Shown here: positions 1 to 7,143 of the stretch, piece by piece | Layout of the letters: each line of letters begins with the position of its first letter | Position numbering within the stretch: position 1 is the first letter of the stretch | Assembly: GCA_024686135.1 (NCBI GenBank) | Contig: JAIBDQ010000008.1 | Coordinates: forward strand, 1-40,247 | Origin: Halobacteriovorax sp. | GTDB taxonomy: Bacteria; Bdellovibrionota; Bacteriovoracia; Bacteriovoracales; Bacteriovoracaceae | DNA: 40,247 nt | Direction: 5' to 3' | Translations under genes and position numbers: made by a program | Notes under the pieces: model-generated | What the model was told of the DNA's origin: nothing | Seen by the model: the letters and a program-made list of their open reading frames with translations, nothing else | The model's database searches: none

Positions 1-43
1 ATCTTACAGGGGATAACCCTCCGTTTTCATGGAACTATCTTTC

Positions 44-73
44 TTGACGTCGACTCTCGGTTATTCATAGAAT
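44..73 (+). promoter_or_regulatory. Sigma-70-like promoter upstream of first gene
   Basis: A TTGACG -35 element (44-49) and a TAGAAT -10 element (68-73) are separated by 18 bp. The expected start of transcription near 80 leaves a leader of about 30 nt before the first gene, whose ATG at 110 is preceded by a GGAG ribosome-binding site. The upstream 43 bases show no coding feature. Confidence 0.5.
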
Positions 74-109
74 TTAGGCATAAATTTAGTAATTAACATG
101 GAGTAGTTA

Positions 110-565
110 ATGAAGATAATAATGGCACTAAGCCTTTTTCTATTGAGCCTTTCAGCTCAAAGTTCTAATTGTAGTTTAAATTTTGAAGCGGGGATGGACT
201 CATATCAATATGCCGTAAGTAGTTTTGAAAAAGCCCAGGCCCATTGGCAAGATGCCGTCAATGAATCCGAGTCTGGAAACCCTAACAGAGAAACTCTTTG
301 TAGCCATATTTCAAAAGCTAAGATGGACTATCAGAGTTCTATTGATTCCTTTAAGGTTGGTTTTGTGGCCTTTGATAGAGCCGCTGGGGCCTGCAATGGA
401 CAGAACAGACAAAGCTCTATTAATAATCGTCAAGTTTGTCAGAGCAATCAAAGGGTTGCACAAAGTAGACTTGATAATGCTGAAACTAACTATGAGAATA
501 TCTGTAGAAATAAGAGTGAAAATCTTTTCTTAGAAGGTTTGGTCGAGCTTATTCAGCTTAGATAA
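110..565 (+). CDS. Small secreted protein, unknown function
   Basis: I do not recognise this 151-aa protein. It begins with a short signal peptide (about residues 1-18, hydrophobic stretch IIMALSLFLLSLSAQSS), so it is probably exported to the periplasm or beyond. The mature part is polar, rich in Gln, Asn and Ser, mostly helical in appearance, and has five cysteines spaced along the chain (CS, LCS, ACN, VCQ, ICR), suggesting disulfides. The ATG at 110 is preceded by GGAG with good spacing and by a sigma-70-like promoter. It lies 37 bp upstream of purK on the same strand and may share its transcript, although nothing suggests a link to purine synthesis. Confidence 0.75.
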   Translation: MKIIMALSLFLLSLSAQSSNCSLNFEAGMDSYQYAVSSFEKAQAHWQDAVNESESGNPNRETLCSHISKAKMDYQSSIDSFKVGFVAFDRAAGACNGQNRQSSINNRQVCQSNQRVAQSRLDNAETNYENICRNKSENLFLEGLVELIQLR

Positions 566-602
566 AATGGCCAAAACCTGTGAGTTTTGAGATATCTAAA
601 AT

Positions 603-1700
603 ATGAAAAATATTGGCATTCTCGGTGGCGGACAACTGGCACTTATGATGCTCCCTTCTATAAAAAGCCTTGGGTTAACTTCCACAATCTTGGATCAAAA
701 AGACGCGCCGTGTAGCACGCTGGCTGACGAGTTTATTAGTGGTGATTTCTCTCTTGAGAGTGACTGCCTAAAGTTAGAAAAATGTGATGTAGTGACTTTT
801 GAAATCGAAAGTATTTCTCTAGAGGGTCTTAAAAAGTTAGAAGAAAAAACAAAAGTTTATCCTTCATCAAAAGTTTTAGAAATCATACAAGATAAGGGAA
901 TTCAAAAACAATTTCTTAAAGACATTGATGTACCCACAAGTGAGTTTTTCCTAGAGACTTTAACTGAAGAAAGTCTGGTTGAAGGAAAAGTGGTTAAGCT
1001 TAGAACAGGTGGCTACGACGGAAAAGGTGTCTGGGTTCCAAATGGCGCTGAGAAGCCTTCATCTTTTTTAGGTGAAGACTGCCTTATCGAAGACCGTGTT
1101 GATATTAAAAAAGAAGTGGCCGTAGTTTGTAGCCGAAATCTACAAGGAGAACTGGTTACATACGAGATGGTGGAAATGGTAATGAACCCAGATCTTAACT
1201 TGCTAGACTATCAAGTTAATCCGGCCAAAGTTTCGGATGCTCTTAAGGAATCAGCAAAAAATATTACAGAGAAGATCGCAGCAAAACTTGAATATGTTGG
1301 GACTTTAGCGGTTGAGTTCTTTGTAGATCAAAATGACGAACTTTGGGTTAATGAGCTTGCTCCTCGTGTCCATAACTCGGGTCATAATACTATTGAAAGT
1401 GCTCCTTGTAGTCAGTTTGAAAACCATATTCGTGCAATCTCTGGAATGCCCCTTGGAAAGACTATGCCTGCAAAAGAGAGCATGACCATGAACTTAATTG
1501 GTTCTGGAAATACCGGACCCACGCAAGTTTTAATACCTAGTGAATTAGAAGAAAAAGCTTATTATCATCTGTATAATAAGAAAGAATGCAGAGCGGGTCG
1601 AAAGATGGGGCATGTGACTCTTCTTGGAACGCTCGAAGAAATGAAAAAACTAAGATTAGAAATAAAAGAAAAAGTTATTATAACAGGTGAGGATACATGA
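603..1700 (+). CDS. purK: N5-carboxyaminoimidazole ribonucleotide synthase
   Basis: PurK catalyses ATP- and bicarbonate-dependent conversion of AIR to N5-CAIR in cytosolic de novo purine synthesis. The 365-aa protein has the usual family length and ATP-grasp layout: an N-terminal [12 protein letters not shown] nucleotide-fold loop, the RTGGYDGKG glycine-rich ATP-binding loop near residues 138-146, and the [12 protein letters not shown] catalytic/metal-binding segment near residues 253-264. The stop overlaps the start of purE by 4 nt (ATGA), so the two genes are translationally coupled. The ATG at 603 has only a weak ribosome-binding site, but the N-terminal motif fixes the start. Identification is firm. 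Confidence 0.97.
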   Translation: MKNIGILGGGQLALMMLPSIKSLGLTSTILDQKDAPCSTLADEFISGDFSLESDCLKLEKCDVVTFEIESISLEGLKKLEEKTKVYPSSKVLEIIQDKGIQKQFLKDIDVPTSEFFLETLTEESLVEGKVVKLRTGGYDGKGVWVPNGAEKPSSFLGEDCLIEDRVDIKKEVAVVCSRNLQGELVTYEMVEMVMNPDLNLLDYQVNPAKVSDALKESAKNITEKIAAKLEYVGTLAVEFFVDQNDELWVNELAPRVHNSGHNTIESAPCSQFENHIRAISGMPLGKTMPAKESMTMNLIGSGNTGPTQVLIPSELEEKAYYHLYNKKECRAGRKMGHVTLLGTLEEMKKLRLEIKEKVIITGEDT

Positions 1701-2176
1701 AGAAGATAGCCGTCATTATGGGTTCGAAGTCAGACTTGAATATTATGAACGAGGCCATCGAGGCCATAAAGAGCTTTGATCTTGAAGTTCATGTGGAAGT
1801 TGTTTCGGCCCATAGAACACCTGAGAAAATGGTTGAGTTTGGAAAGTCTGCCAAGGCCAATGGCTTTAGTGTTATCATCGCTGGGGCCGGCGGTGCAGCT
1901 CACTTACCCGGAATGGTAGCATCACTTACAACTCTTCCTGTAATTGGCGTTCCTATTAACTCATCTAATTCAATTGAGGGGATTGACTCACTTCTATCAA
2001 TTGCTCAAATGCCAGGTGGTGTTCCGGTTGCAACTGTTGCTGTAAATGGTGGCAAGAATGCTGGATTACTTGCTGTTCAAATTCTTGGAACTTCAAATGA
2101 AGAGATTTCTAAAAAACTTGATGCCTATAAGTTAGAATTAAAAGAGAAAGTTAAAAAGATGAATGAGGAGCTTTGA
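1697..2176 (+). CDS. purE: N5-carboxyaminoimidazole ribonucleotide mutase
   Basis: PurE moves the carboxylate of N5-CAIR to C4, giving CAIR, the step following PurK. At 159 aa it is a normal class I PurE. Visible family motifs are [10 protein letters not shown] at the N-terminus, SAHRTPEKM near residue 37 (substrate phosphate and catalytic His region) and [10 protein letters not shown] near residue 64. It starts within the end of purK through an ATGA overlap, so purKE form a two-gene operon. The last codons and stop lie inside the rho-independent terminator that ends the operon. Confidence 0.97.
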   Translation: MKKIAVIMGSKSDLNIMNEAIEAIKSFDLEVHVEVVSAHRTPEKMVEFGKSAKANGFSVIIAGAGGAAHLPGMVASLTTLPVIGVPINSSNSIEGIDSLLSIAQMPGGVPVATVAVNGGKNAGLLAVQILGTSNEEISKKLDAYKLELKEKVKKMNEEL

Positions 2177-2189
2177 AAGCTCCTTTTTT
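2166..2189 (+). terminator. Rho-independent terminator of purKE, overlapping the stop codon
   Basis: An inverted repeat AGGAGC...GCTCCT, extendable as AGGAGCTTT/AAAGCTCCT, is followed by six T residues. The purE stop TGA (2174-2176) lies inside the hairpin, so there is no 3' untranslated spacer. Confidence 0.75.
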
Positions 2190-2293
2190 GTCTAATATTG
2201 TCTAAGAGAATACCTGACGGGTAGGGCATTCCTGTTTGCTTAGTTCGGATATTCTTTTCTCAGTAAATTTGCCCCATTCCCGAAGTGGTAGTT

Positions 2294-3490
2294 ATGAAAA
2301 ATATAACTATCACTCTACTTATTGGTTTTTCATTATTTTTATCTTCTTGTGTTGAAGAGCAGGAAAATAACTGCGCGGAAGACTCAGCTAATAAAACCTC
2401 TAAAGAATGCTCAGCTCCAGAAATAGATCAAACTGAACAGATAGATGATGATGAGGATTCAACTGTAGTTGAACCTATTCCAAGTTCGGAAACTGATGTT
2501 TTTGAAGAAGTGGCAACCTACTTTGGACGTTGGGTAGATGATAGTGAATCAATGAATGAACTTTTGAGCCTAAGAGATAATTCTGTTGAGACGGTTGTGG
2601 ACAGTTGTCATGATGATTTTGAAAATCAAGACCGTTTTTCTGATACAGTAGCTTTTTTTATTAGAGAGCAATCAGCCCCTAGGAAAGTTACAGTTCAAAG
2701 CATCGCTAGTTACTATGCGACATCTTCTGATTTAAATACTCATACTGAGGTAGGGCTTTTTAGCCATAGTCTTTGTGAGGTTACTAAGTCATCTTTACAG
2801 AAAACTGTTAAGAGAGTTTCCGATAGTGACACCATCGCTAAGGCGAATAGTTTTGCTAGGCTTCACAATGAATATCGGGTCGGATACTTAAATGGAGATT
2901 CGCAAGAGAAGCTTAAATTAGAAAGACATTGGGGCGCCTTCTTTGGTTGCCTTGCTTATGCTGAATCTCTAAGCACAGCGGATAGTTCTTCCTCTAAAAG
3001 TGTTGCAAACTCAGTCGCTCCAAGCGGTTATAGAAAGCCTGCAGGAGTTAAGTTCTACAATGATAAGTACCAGCCGCCTTCAAGCCGCTTAAATATTGGG
3101 CTTTATCAGTTCACTCCAAAGTATAGCGGCAATATCAATCCTTGTATTAAGCAGTGGAATAGTGACTATCCTAGCTGCTCAACTGGAGCTAGGTCGCAGG
3201 GCGATCTCATTAAATTATTAGGAAGTAGTCATCAAAGATTCAATGCGTTTTGTGGGGTTAATAAGCTACTTCAGACTTTTTCTATTCAAGTGAATACCAG
3301 GTCTACAAAACATACTCATCCAGGGAACCGTAATAGTTCAGGACTAAAGGCAGGAGCAAACAGATGTGTTACTCCGCACTTTTATGCTGGCTGGGCCTAT
3401 AATCATTTTGGACCACTCCAGAATTCGACGGGATCTAATATGAAAAAGTTATTTTCATGTATTAATGATTCCCTGCCTAATGGATTATAA
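2294..3490 (+). CDS. Lipoprotein with divergent lytic-transglycosylase-like motifs
   Basis: This 398-aa protein carries a lipoprotein signal peptide (hydrophobic stretch then LSSC, lipidated Cys at residue 19). An acidic Ser/Glu/Asp linker runs to about residue 65. The C-terminal half holds three motifs in the order and style of goose-lysozyme/SLT lytic transglycosylases: AES (Glu224), GLYQF (residues 269-273, compare GLMQ) and AYN (residues 368-370). From this I infer a peptidoglycan-active enzyme at the outer or inner membrane, but spacing between the second and third motifs is long and overall similarity is weak. About 11 cysteines follow the lipobox. An in-frame GTG at 2285 is possible; ATG 2294 gives the better signal peptide. 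The gene follows the purE terminator and is probably monocistronic. Confidence 0.7.
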   Translation: MKNITITLLIGFSLFLSSCVEEQENNCAEDSANKTSKECSAPEIDQTEQIDDDEDSTVVEPIPSSETDVFEEVATYFGRWVDDSESMNELLSLRDNSVETVVDSCHDDFENQDRFSDTVAFFIREQSAPRKVTVQSIASYYATSSDLNTHTEVGLFSHSLCEVTKSSLQKTVKRVSDSDTIAKANSFARLHNEYRVGYLNGDSQEKLKLERHWGAFFGCLAYAESLSTADSSSSKSVANSVAPSGYRKPAGVKFYNDKYQPPSSRLNIGLYQFTPKYSGNINPCIKQWNSDYPSCSTGARSQGDLIKLLGSSHQRFNAFCGVNKLLQTFSIQVNTRSTKHTHPGNRNSSGLKAGANRCVTPHFYAGWAYNHFGPLQNSTGSNMKKLFSCINDSLPNGL

Positions 3491-3506
3491 AAACTAGTCT
3501 AAGACC

Positions 3507-3689
3507 TTATTTTACGTCGTTATTTTTGCGTTGCTGACATTTAGTATAACAGGCCGACTTCTTTTGATAATCATACTTGCTATATTTAAGGTCACAGGCC
3601 CTACGACAGAGGTCATATTTATTATCGATATAGACATCCTTAGCTGTTCCACATCCGGCCAGTAATAAAAGTAAAATAGTCAGTTTCAT
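3507..3689 (-). CDS. Small Cys-rich lipoprotein, unknown function
   Basis: This 60-aa product begins MKLTILLLLLAGCG, a textbook lipobox (LAGC, Cys at residue 12), followed by a charged mature peptide of about 48 aa with two CxxxC pairs (CRRAC and CYTKC). Such a pattern suggests a small disulfide-stabilised surface or periplasmic lipoprotein; I recognise no family. A strong GGAGG ribosome-binding site lies a few bases before the ATG at 3689, which supports it as a real gene despite its size. It is convergent with the preceding lipoprotein and divergent from the ECF sigma gene. Confidence 0.75.
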   Translation of the reverse strand: MKLTILLLLLAGCGTAKDVYIDNKYDLCRRACDLKYSKYDYQKKSACYTKCQQRKNNDVK

Positions 3690-3807
3690 AGGACCTCCAA
3701 TTCCTTAAATAATAGCATAAACCGCTGAATTCTCTAGATTTATCATTTTTTTCCTAAGAAAATAGCTACTCATCCGTTGTCCTTATAGAAACGGCCTTGG
3801 AGGTCCA

Positions 3808-4296
3808 GTGCAAACAAAAGAGCAGTGGTTCCAGGAGGTGGTGAGATCCTATGAAGGAGCACTCCTACGCTATACCCGAAAGATCACAGGCGATCTTGAG
3901 GCAGCAAGGGAAGTGGTTCAAGAGGCTCTTCTCAAACTCTGGAAACAAACACACGCGAAAGTGAAGGATCATATTCCTCAGTGGCTCTATGTTGTCTGCA
4001 GAAATCTGGCCATCGATAGGCTCCGTAAAAACAAGGGGACAATGGAATTGAACGAAGATGAGCATTTTTCACTAACTAATCTTCCTGAAGAGGAGCTCCT
4101 AAAGACGGAAGTCTTTGAGCAGCTTTTAAAACTTAAAGAGGCTTATCAAGAAGTCATAATCTTAAAGTTTCAAGAAGGGAGAAGTTATAAAGAGATTGCT
4201 GAAATCACCGGTCATTCTGTTTCTAATGTTGGGGTTCTTATTCATGAAGGAATGAAGATCCTACGGGCAAAGTTTGAGGAGGCTACAAATGAGTAA
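3808..4296 (+). CDS. ECF-type RNA polymerase sigma factor
   Basis: This 162-aa protein shows the two-domain ECF layout. Sigma region 2 spans residues 7-75, with the DLEAAREVVQEALLKLWK core and RNLAIDRLRK DNA-melting segment. Region 4 spans residues 100-155, with a YKEIAEITGHSVSNVGVLIHE helix-turn-helix. It would redirect RNA polymerase to an alternative promoter set. The start is GTG with a perfect GGAGG close upstream (spacing 4 nt). Its 3' end overlaps the next gene by 8 nt, and that gene has an anti-sigma-like N-terminus and a membrane segment, so the pair probably forms a sigma/anti-sigma unit. The inducing signal cannot be read from the sequence. Confidence 0.93.
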   Translation: MQTKEQWFQEVVRSYEGALLRYTRKITGDLEAAREVVQEALLKLWKQTHAKVKDHIPQWLYVVCRNLAIDRLRKNKGTMELNEDEHFSLTNLPEEELLKTEVFEQLLKLKEAYQEVIILKFQEGRSYKEIAEITGHSVSNVGVLIHEGMKILRAKFEEATNE

Positions 4297-6355
4297 ATTA
4301 GCAAAGAACTTATTAGATGATCCTCGTCTTACTGCCTACGCATTGGGAGAACTCCCCGCAACTGAAGCTAAGGAGTTTGAAATGGAACTGCAAAAAGACA
4401 AAGAGGCACAGGAAGAAGTTAAGACCATCCAAAAACAAGCGGGTCTTCTAAAAGAAGAACTAAAATCAGAATCAGAACCGCGCTTAACTTATGAGCAACG
4501 TGAAAAAGTCATGCCAACCTCAAAGACTTCTTGGTTCATGAAGTGGGGACTTGGGGGCGCTATCGCGGCCATGCTTGTTGTGATTGTTTTTAAAGAACCT
4601 CTTATGAGAAAGATGATTTCAGATGATGAAGGCCTTGCTGGAAAAGTATTTGGTAAAGCAGAAGGAATTCAAGAAGAGACTGTTGCTGAAATGGAGCAAG
4701 ATATTGCTGCTTCTCCTGCCATAGCAAGGGCAGAAAAAAAAGAAGTTCAAAGAAGTAGAGTGGCTAAAAAGTCTATGGCCAAGATGAAAAGTAGTAGGGC
4801 CATGGCACCTCAGGCGGCCATGGAATCCGTGGCAAGTTTTGGGCTTAAAGGCGGCGGAGCTGTTGGAAGTATTGCCCCTTGGCCTGGGCATCCTCCTGCA
4901 GAGCCTGCCAATTCTGAGTCTTATGCTGAAGCGAAAGTGAATGAGTTTATTCGCGTGCTTGATAACCCGCTTTCAACTTTTAGCGTGGATGTTGATACGG
5001 CCTCTTATTCAAATATGAGACGTTTTATTAATAATGGAACGCTACCTCCTAAAGATTCAGTTAAGGTGGAAGAATTTATTAATTATTTTAATTATAAGTA
5101 CCCAGCACCTACAGGGAAGACTCCTTTTACTGTTAATATGGAAGTGGCCAAGTCTCCTTGGAATAAAGATTACAAGCTAGTGCGAATCGGACTTAAAGGA
5201 AAAGAGATTGCTTTAAATAGCCGCCCTAATTCAAACCTAGTTTTTCTATTAGATGTGAGCGGGAGTATGAGTAATCCTAATAAGCTTCCACTTTTAAAAG
5301 AGTCTTTAAAGATGCTTCTTCGAAAACTTGATGAGCGCGATAGGATCTCAATTGTTGTTTACGCTGGAGCATCTGGACTTGTTCTTAAGCCAACACCTGC
5401 TAATAAGAAGGTCGATATTATTCAGGCCTTAAATAGACTTAATGCTGGTGGTTCAACAAATGGCGGAGCTGGAATTGAGCTTGCTTATAAGACGGCAATG
5501 GAAGGATATATTAAAGGCGGAATCAACCGCGTGATCTTAGCGACGGATGGCGACTTTAATGTAGGAACTACTGGAAGAAGCGCACTTCTTGAGCTGATTA
5601 AAAAGAAAGCGGAATCAAAGATTTTTCTAACTGTACTTGGGCTAGGAATGGGTAACTATAAAGACGACACCCTTGAGACCCTTGCTCAAAATGGTAATGG
5701 AAATTACGCTTATATAGACAATATGAATGAAGCGAAGAAAGTTTTAAATGAAGATCTTTCCGGAACGCTTATGACCATTGCTAAGGATGTTAAGTTTCAG
5801 GTGGAGTTTAATCCGGCGAAAGTATCTGGCTATAGATTAGTGGGTTATGAAAATAGAATGCTTAAGGCCCGTGACTTTAATGATGATAAAAAAGATGCCG
5901 GGGAAGTTGGTGCAGGTCATACGGTAACGGCCTTTTATGAAATTATTCCTGCGGGAGTAAAGTTCAAAGGACCAGGAATTGATAAGCTTAAGTATCAAGT
6001 TGCTAAAGCTGCACCTAAGAAAGTGTTAAAAGAAGAAGTTAGCGGAAGTTCAGAACTTTTAACGGTAAAACTTCGTTATAAGGAACCAGAAGGGAAAGAG
6101 TCAACGAAGGTTGAGTTTCCTTTAAATGGAGCGAATACGGAATTTAATAATGCTTCCGAGGATTTTAGATTCGCTGCGGCCGTGGCCACTTACGCTCAAA
6201 TCTTAAAAGAAGATTCAAGGGTAGGGGATAAGAAGCTTTCTGATGTTCTAAGTATCGCGAAGAATGCAAAAGGAACTGATAAGTATAGCTACCGTCAGGA
6301 GTTTATTGAGTTAGTTGAATTGGCTAATGAAATTAAGAACCCTGTTTCAAAATAG
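4289..6355 (+). CDS. YfbK-like von Willebrand A protein with anti-sigma-like N-terminus
   Basis: The start ATG 4289 has a GAGGAGG site upstream; a TTG at 4274 is less likely. Residues 1-50 (DDPRLTAYALGELPATEAKEFE) resemble the cytoplasmic N-terminus of anti-sigma factors but lack the zinc-binding His/Cys. A single membrane segment follows near residues 77-97, then an Ala/Met/Lys-rich linker. The external part matches the YfbK family: a vWA N-terminal segment (DVDTASYSNMRRFINNGTLP), a vWA domain with intact MIDAS DVSGSM (Asp322, Ser324, Ser326), and a DUF3520-type C-terminal domain (YRLVGYENRMLKARDFN and DAGEVGAGHTVTAFYE). At 688 aa it is longer than E. coli YfbK because of the N-terminal addition. 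The gene overlaps the ECF sigma gene, so I infer that it holds that sigma factor at the inner membrane and senses an extracytoplasmic ligand. Confidence 0.88.
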   Translation: MSKLAKNLLDDPRLTAYALGELPATEAKEFEMELQKDKEAQEEVKTIQKQAGLLKEELKSESEPRLTYEQREKVMPTSKTSWFMKWGLGGAIAAMLVVIVFKEPLMRKMISDDEGLAGKVFGKAEGIQEETVAEMEQDIAASPAIARAEKKEVQRSRVAKKSMAKMKSSRAMAPQAAMESVASFGLKGGGAVGSIAPWPGHPPAEPANSESYAEAKVNEFIRVLDNPLSTFSVDVDTASYSNMRRFINNGTLPPKDSVKVEEFINYFNYKYPAPTGKTPFTVNMEVAKSPWNKDYKLVRIGLKGKEIALNSRPNSNLVFLLDVSGSMSNPNKLPLLKESLKMLLRKLDERDRISIVVYAGASGLVLKPTPANKKVDIIQALNRLNAGGSTNGGAGIELAYKTAMEGYIKGGINRVILATDGDFNVGTTGRSALLELIKKKAESKIFLTVLGLGMGNYKDDTLETLAQNGNGNYAYIDNMNEAKKVLNEDLSGTLMTIAKDVKFQVEFNPAKVSGYRLVGYENRMLKARDFNDDKKDAGEVGAGHTVTAFYEIIPAGVKFKGPGIDKLKYQVAKAAPKKVLKEEVSGSSELLTVKLRYKEPEGKESTKVEFPLNGANTEFNNASEDFRFAAAVATYAQILKEDSRVGDKKLSDVLSIAKNAKGTDKYSYRQEFIELVELANEIKNPVSK

Positions 6356-6370
6356 CAAGTAACCAGGTAC

Positions 6371-6925
6371 CTACTTAGTTCCTTCCCAGAAGTAAAAGCA
6401 TAAGGGAAGGAACTTTCCATCTGAACAAGTCACCCCATAAAAGATAGAGGCCCTGGCCTGACTAAAACCAAACTCACCGGTAAAACCGGTCTTTCCAAAG
6501 TTAATTGTAAGAGTACTAAGATTTGATAGATCTCTTGGTGGTCCAAAGCTTGTGTCGCAGACTTTAAGTAAGGCAATATCATTTGATTGAACATTGGCCC
6601 CAGGGCTGTAGTCATGTGATATAGAAAATTGATTATTTAAACTCACGACAGAATTTCCCGTATGAGTAGTTTGAACATCCCCATCGTGAATATAGCCATT
6701 AAAATCATCAGATAGATTATAAGAAATATTTCCGCTACTAACAGTTAGGCTTGCCGTAATTGTAGGGCAAACTCTTTGAATAAAATCTGGATCTGTTCCC
6801 TCTCCATCGTAAACTGTTGCCGTTCCCGTGTAGGTTCCATCATCAGTGGCCGGGTCATAAGTCTCTGGGGACATGACGCAAGAACAGAATAGGAGAATTG
6901 AGATGAGTAAAGTCAGCTTCTTCAT
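6371..6925 (-). CDS. Putative lipoprotein, unknown function
   Basis: This protein of about 184 aa begins MKKLTLLISILLFCSC, a signal peptide with a lipobox-like FCSC, so it is probably lipidated. The mature part is Thr/Ser/Asp rich with alternating hydrophobic residues, suggesting a beta-sandwich secreted domain. It carries further Cys near the C-terminus (VTCSDGKFLPLC). No family was recognised. The ATG at 6925 gives the shortest normal signal peptide but lacks a ribosome-binding site; an in-frame TTG at 6943 has GAGG 8 nt upstream, so the true start could be 18 nt earlier. The gene is convergent with the vWA gene, with only 15 bp between the stops. Confidence 0.75.
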   Translation of the reverse strand: MKKLTLLISILLFCSCVMSPETYDPATDDGTYTGTATVYDGEGTDPDFIQRVCPTITASLTVSSGNISYNLSDDFNGYIHDGDVQTTHTGNSVVSLNNQFSISHDYSPGANVQSNDIALLKVCDTSFGPPRDLSNLSTLTINFGKTGFTGEFGFSQARASIFYGVTCSDGKFLPLCFYFWEGTK

Positions 6926-7066
6926 AAATCTATTATATTTCAAGTTGTTAGCCTCAGTTTAGAGGAGGCAAAAAGGAGCAAGGCCTAAATAGTAGGCAGG
7001 CGATCCAGGAGAAAATAGCCTAAAAAGATACCTCAAGTAGTTGATAGTATTGATATAACATGAAAA

Positions 7067-7114
7067 TAGGTTACGGAATTTCTCAGAATAAGCCGATAAT
7101 AAATCCATAACCTA
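7067..7114. promoter_or_regulatory. Inverted repeat upstream of giant Cys-repeat gene
   Basis: TAGGTTA (7067-7073) and TAACCTA (7108-7114) are exact reverse complements. Extending the arms by three bases adds one mismatch (9 of 10 positions match, 7067-7076 with 7105-7114). Just beyond is the 8-bp palindrome CTACGTAG. The pair lies 30-77 bp before the TTG start at 7144, where a repressor/activator site or 5'-leader hairpin could act. The rest of the 218-bp gap shows no gene. Confidence 0.3.
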
Positions 7115-7143
7115 CGTAGTTTATATATTAAGAAGGGATACCT

